A DNA stretch of 64,000 bases, taken from positions 40,696 through 104,695 of the forward strand of contig JBMOKU010000026.1 in assembly GCA_049324315.1 (NCBI GenBank). The letters are read 5' to 3'. Positions within the stretch are counted from its first letter, which is position 1. Every line of letters begins with the position of its first letter. Positions 62,021 to 64,000 of the stretch are shown here, in pieces. The translations under genes and the position numbers were made by a program. This DNA is from JBMOKU01 sp049324315 (GTDB lineage Bacteria; Bacillota; Clostridia; Peptostreptococcales; Thermotaleaceae). Below the pieces are notes generated by a model. It searched no databases, was not told where the DNA came from, and saw only the letters and a list, made by a program, of their open reading frames with translations.

Positions 62021-63744
62021 GCAATCTCCTCCTCGGACAGCTGTGAAGATACGATCTCCCGATATACTTCACAGATACTTAAAAGCTCTTTATGCTTTCC
62101 AATCCCTACGATTCTTCCTTCGTCCAATACAATAATCCGGTCTGCATCTACCACCGTACTGATGCGTTGGGCAACGATAAAAACCGTGGCATCCCTTGTC
62201 TCTTTTTTCAAAGCAGTACGGAGTTTTGCATCTGTTTTAAAGTCAAGGGCAGAGAAGCTGTCGTCGAATATATAGATTTCCGGTCTCCTCACAAGGGCAC
62301 GGGCAATGGAAAGACGTTGTTTTTGTCCACCGGAAATATTGGTGCCTCCCTGTGCGATATCAGAATCAAAGCCGTTTTTCATTTCGGAAATAAATTCTGC
62401 TGCCTGGGCGATCTCCGCTGCATATCTTATTTCTTCCTCCGAAGCATCCTCCTTACCATATCTGATATTGTCAGCCACAGTACCCGTAAAAAGGACGGAG
62501 TTTTGTGGGACTAAGCCAATTTTCGACCGGAGATTTTTCTGGGCCATTTCTCGGACATCTACACCATCTACCACAACCTTCCCGCTGTCCACATCATAGA
62601 ACCTCGGAATAAGATTGATCAATGTTGACTTTCCGGACCCTGTACCACCAATGATGGCTGTAACCTCCCCCGGATTTGCACAAAAAGATATATTTGAAAT
62701 GGCAGGCTGCTCTGCTCCAGGGTAACTGAAGGTTACATCCTTGAACTCGACAAATCCCTTCTGGCCGCCACTGCTTTTTATCTGCTCCGGATCTACAATT
62801 TCCGGGGCCATGTCCAGCACCTCATTGATTCTTACCGCTGACGCTTGGGCGCGGGGAATCATGACAAACATCATAGATACCATAATCAACGCAAACATGA
62901 TTTGCATGGCATATTGAATAAACGCCATCATATCACCAACCTGCATGCTTCCATTGTCGATGCGAATAGCGCCAAACCATATGATGGCAACCGTTGTAAG
63001 GTTCATCACCAACATCATCATAGGCATAAGGACTGCCATAATTTTATTTACCCGGATCGCAGTACTGGTAAGGTCATGATTTGCTTCATAAAATCGTTTC
63101 TTCTCATGTTCAATACGATTAAATGCCCGGACAACTCGGACACCCGTAAGATTTTCACGTAAAACAAGATTTAGTTTATCCAGTTTTACCTGCATGGCTT
63201 TGAAAAGAGGTACACCCTTTTTGGCAACACTCAAAATTATGGCAATGAGGATAGGCAGCACCACAACAAGAACCAAGGATAATGTGGCATCCTTTGATAC
63301 CGCCATCACAATACCACCGATGCCCGTCATGGGCGCACTAATCATCATACGCAAAATCATCATCAACACCTGTTGTACTTGTGTGATGTCATTTGTGGTC
63401 CGGGTAATAAGGGATGCCGTACCAATCTGATCAAACTCATGAAGTGAAAAGCTCTCTACCCTGGAAAAAATCTCACTACGAAGAATTTTCCCGAATCCAG
63501 CCGCCGCTATGGAAGACAGATAGTTTGCCCAAATTGTACAGACAGCGCCCAAGGCCGCCACCAGCAGCATGATTCCTCCAACCTTTATAATATACTGCGT
63601 ATCTCCTTTAACGATACCCGTATCCACAATGTCAGACATCAATGTGGGCAGATATAACTGAGATAGGGACTGTAAAAACATTAGAAATAAAACGACGATT
63701 ACGGATACTGTATAGGGCTTTATAAATTTTAATAATTTGGTCAT
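62017..63744 (-). CDS. ABC exporter half-transporter (degenerate site subunit)
   Basis: This 575-residue partner of the next gene has a six-span domain (about 15-310) and an ATPase domain with GGTGSGKST and NISGGQKQRLSIARA. The residue after Walker B is Asp, not Glu (IYIFDDSFSALD), and the switch His is Gln (VAQRIST). One weak and one full site is the known plan of heterodimeric exporters such as BmrCD or TM287/288. Resembles B. subtilis YfiB. Confidence 0.92.
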   Translation of the reverse strand: MTKLLKFIKPYTVSVIVVLFLMFLQSLSQLYLPTLMSDIVDTGIVKGDTQYIIKVGGIMLLVAALGAVCTIWANYLSSIAAAGFGKILRSEIFSRVESFSLHEFDQIGTASLITRTTNDITQVQQVLMMILRMMISAPMTGIGGIVMAVSKDATLSLVLVVVLPILIAIILSVAKKGVPLFKAMQVKLDKLNLVLRENLTGVRVVRAFNRIEHEKKRFYEANHDLTSTAIRVNKIMAVLMPMMMLVMNLTTVAIIWFGAIRIDNGSMQVGDMMAFIQYAMQIMFALIMVSMMFVMIPRAQASAVRINEVLDMAPEIVDPEQIKSSGGQKGFVEFKDVTFSYPGAEQPAISNISFCANPGEVTAIIGGTGSGKSTLINLIPRFYDVDSGKVVVDGVDVREMAQKNLRSKIGLVPQNSVLFTGTVADNIRYGKEDASEEEIRYAAEIAQAAEFISEMKNGFDSDIAQGGTNISGGQKQRLSIARALVRRPEIYIFDDSFSALDFKTDAKLRTALKKETRDATVFIVAQRISTVVDADRIIVLDEGRIVGIGKHKELLSICEVYREIVSSQLSEEEIA

Positions 63745-63777
63745 TGATTATCAACTCCATTCAAAAAAGCAATTATG

Positions 63778-63864
63778 GATTTACGTCTTTAAAATGGTAT
63801 TTAGTCCTGCGGGACGGCACGGAGACCGTCCCCTACAAAAGAAAATACATTCTGTTCTAGGAGC
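63778..63864. repeat. Dispersed repeat copy A2 (pair of 265-352)
   Basis: These 87 bp are nearly identical to the copy at the left end and in the same orientation, with the same hairpin GGGACGG/CCGTCCC. It lies between the exporter start and the next, divergent gene. Confidence 0.85.
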
Positions 63865-63958
63865 GTAGATCTTTATAGATCTGGAATCTTACAGTTAAAT
63901 TTTACATGTGTATAATCCACCTAGATTTCTTTAGAATATAATTAAGGAGGGGTTACAC

Positions 63959-64000
63959 ATGGGTAGAAAGTTTGTTGAAGTAAATACTTTACATGGATTT
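63959..64000 (+). CDS. Unidentified gene, 5' end only
   Basis: AAGGAGGGG lies 6 nt before an ATG that opens 14 codons (MGRKFVEVNTLHGF) up to the window edge. A -10-like TATAAT stands near 63912. Too short to identify. Confidence 0.6.
   Translation, partial: MGRKFVEVNTLHGF

Overview
The window looks like a chromosome segment of an anaerobic, low-to-mid GC Clostridia bacterium (Alkaliphilus/Natronincola-like; the genus is a guess). The grounds are AGGAGG-type ribosome binding sites, single-membrane envelope genes, an AsrABC sulfite reductase, 2-hydroxyacyl-CoA dehydratase-type genes, YhbD/bactofilin genes, a Tad pilus locus and cyclic di-GMP class I riboswitches. No rRNA, tRNA, CRISPR array, transposase or phage gene was seen.

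Layout. 0-0.2 kb: 5' end of an HesB-like gene with an in-frame UGA that is probably selenocysteine. 0.4-4.7 kb: envelope-stress group (SLT lytic transglycosylase, response regulator, histidine kinase, HtrA). 5-10 kb: AlaDH/PNT-like dehydrogenase, then asrABC with a formate/nitrite-type channel behind a Crp/Fnr-type site. 10-16.4 kb: small unknown genes, RNase HI, an RND pump pair. 16.5-18.9 kb: a candidate structured RNA of about 210 nt, then bactofilin-YhbD-bactofilin. 19.4-20.4 kb: two unknown or TPR-like genes. 20.6-28.4 kb: c-di-GMP-I riboswitch and terminator, DUF192 gene, two Flp pilins, and a complete Tad operon. 28.6-32.3 kb: YdjO-like zinc protein and three 2-hydroxyacyl-CoA-dehydratase-related genes. 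32.4-38.1 kb: PRD regulator, ascorbate-type PTS IIB and IIC, split transketolase. 38.4-47.2 kb: polysaccharide lyase, KdgF-like cupin, kduI remnant, sugar ABC transporter and AraC/YesN-type regulator. 47.5-54.8 kb: ABC-F protein, RtcB, class II aldolase, LysM protein, ECF sigma/anti-sigma pair. 55-57.3 kb: an EAL phosphodiesterase behind a second c-di-GMP-I riboswitch. 57.4-59.9 kb: TetR regulator and BCCT transporter with a structured leader. 60.1-63.7 kb: heterodimeric ABC exporter. The window closes with the start of an unidentified gene.

How the parts connect. Two riboswitches of the same class precede the Tad pilus operon and a c-di-GMP-degrading enzyme 36 kb away, so one second messenger probably sets both surface attachment and its own turnover. 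The lyase, cupin, sugar importer and sensor-regulator form a uronic-acid polysaccharide locus that has lost most of kduI. Small GTAGGG-type palindromes are scattered between operons, and a near-identical 87-88 bp repeat lies near each end of the window.
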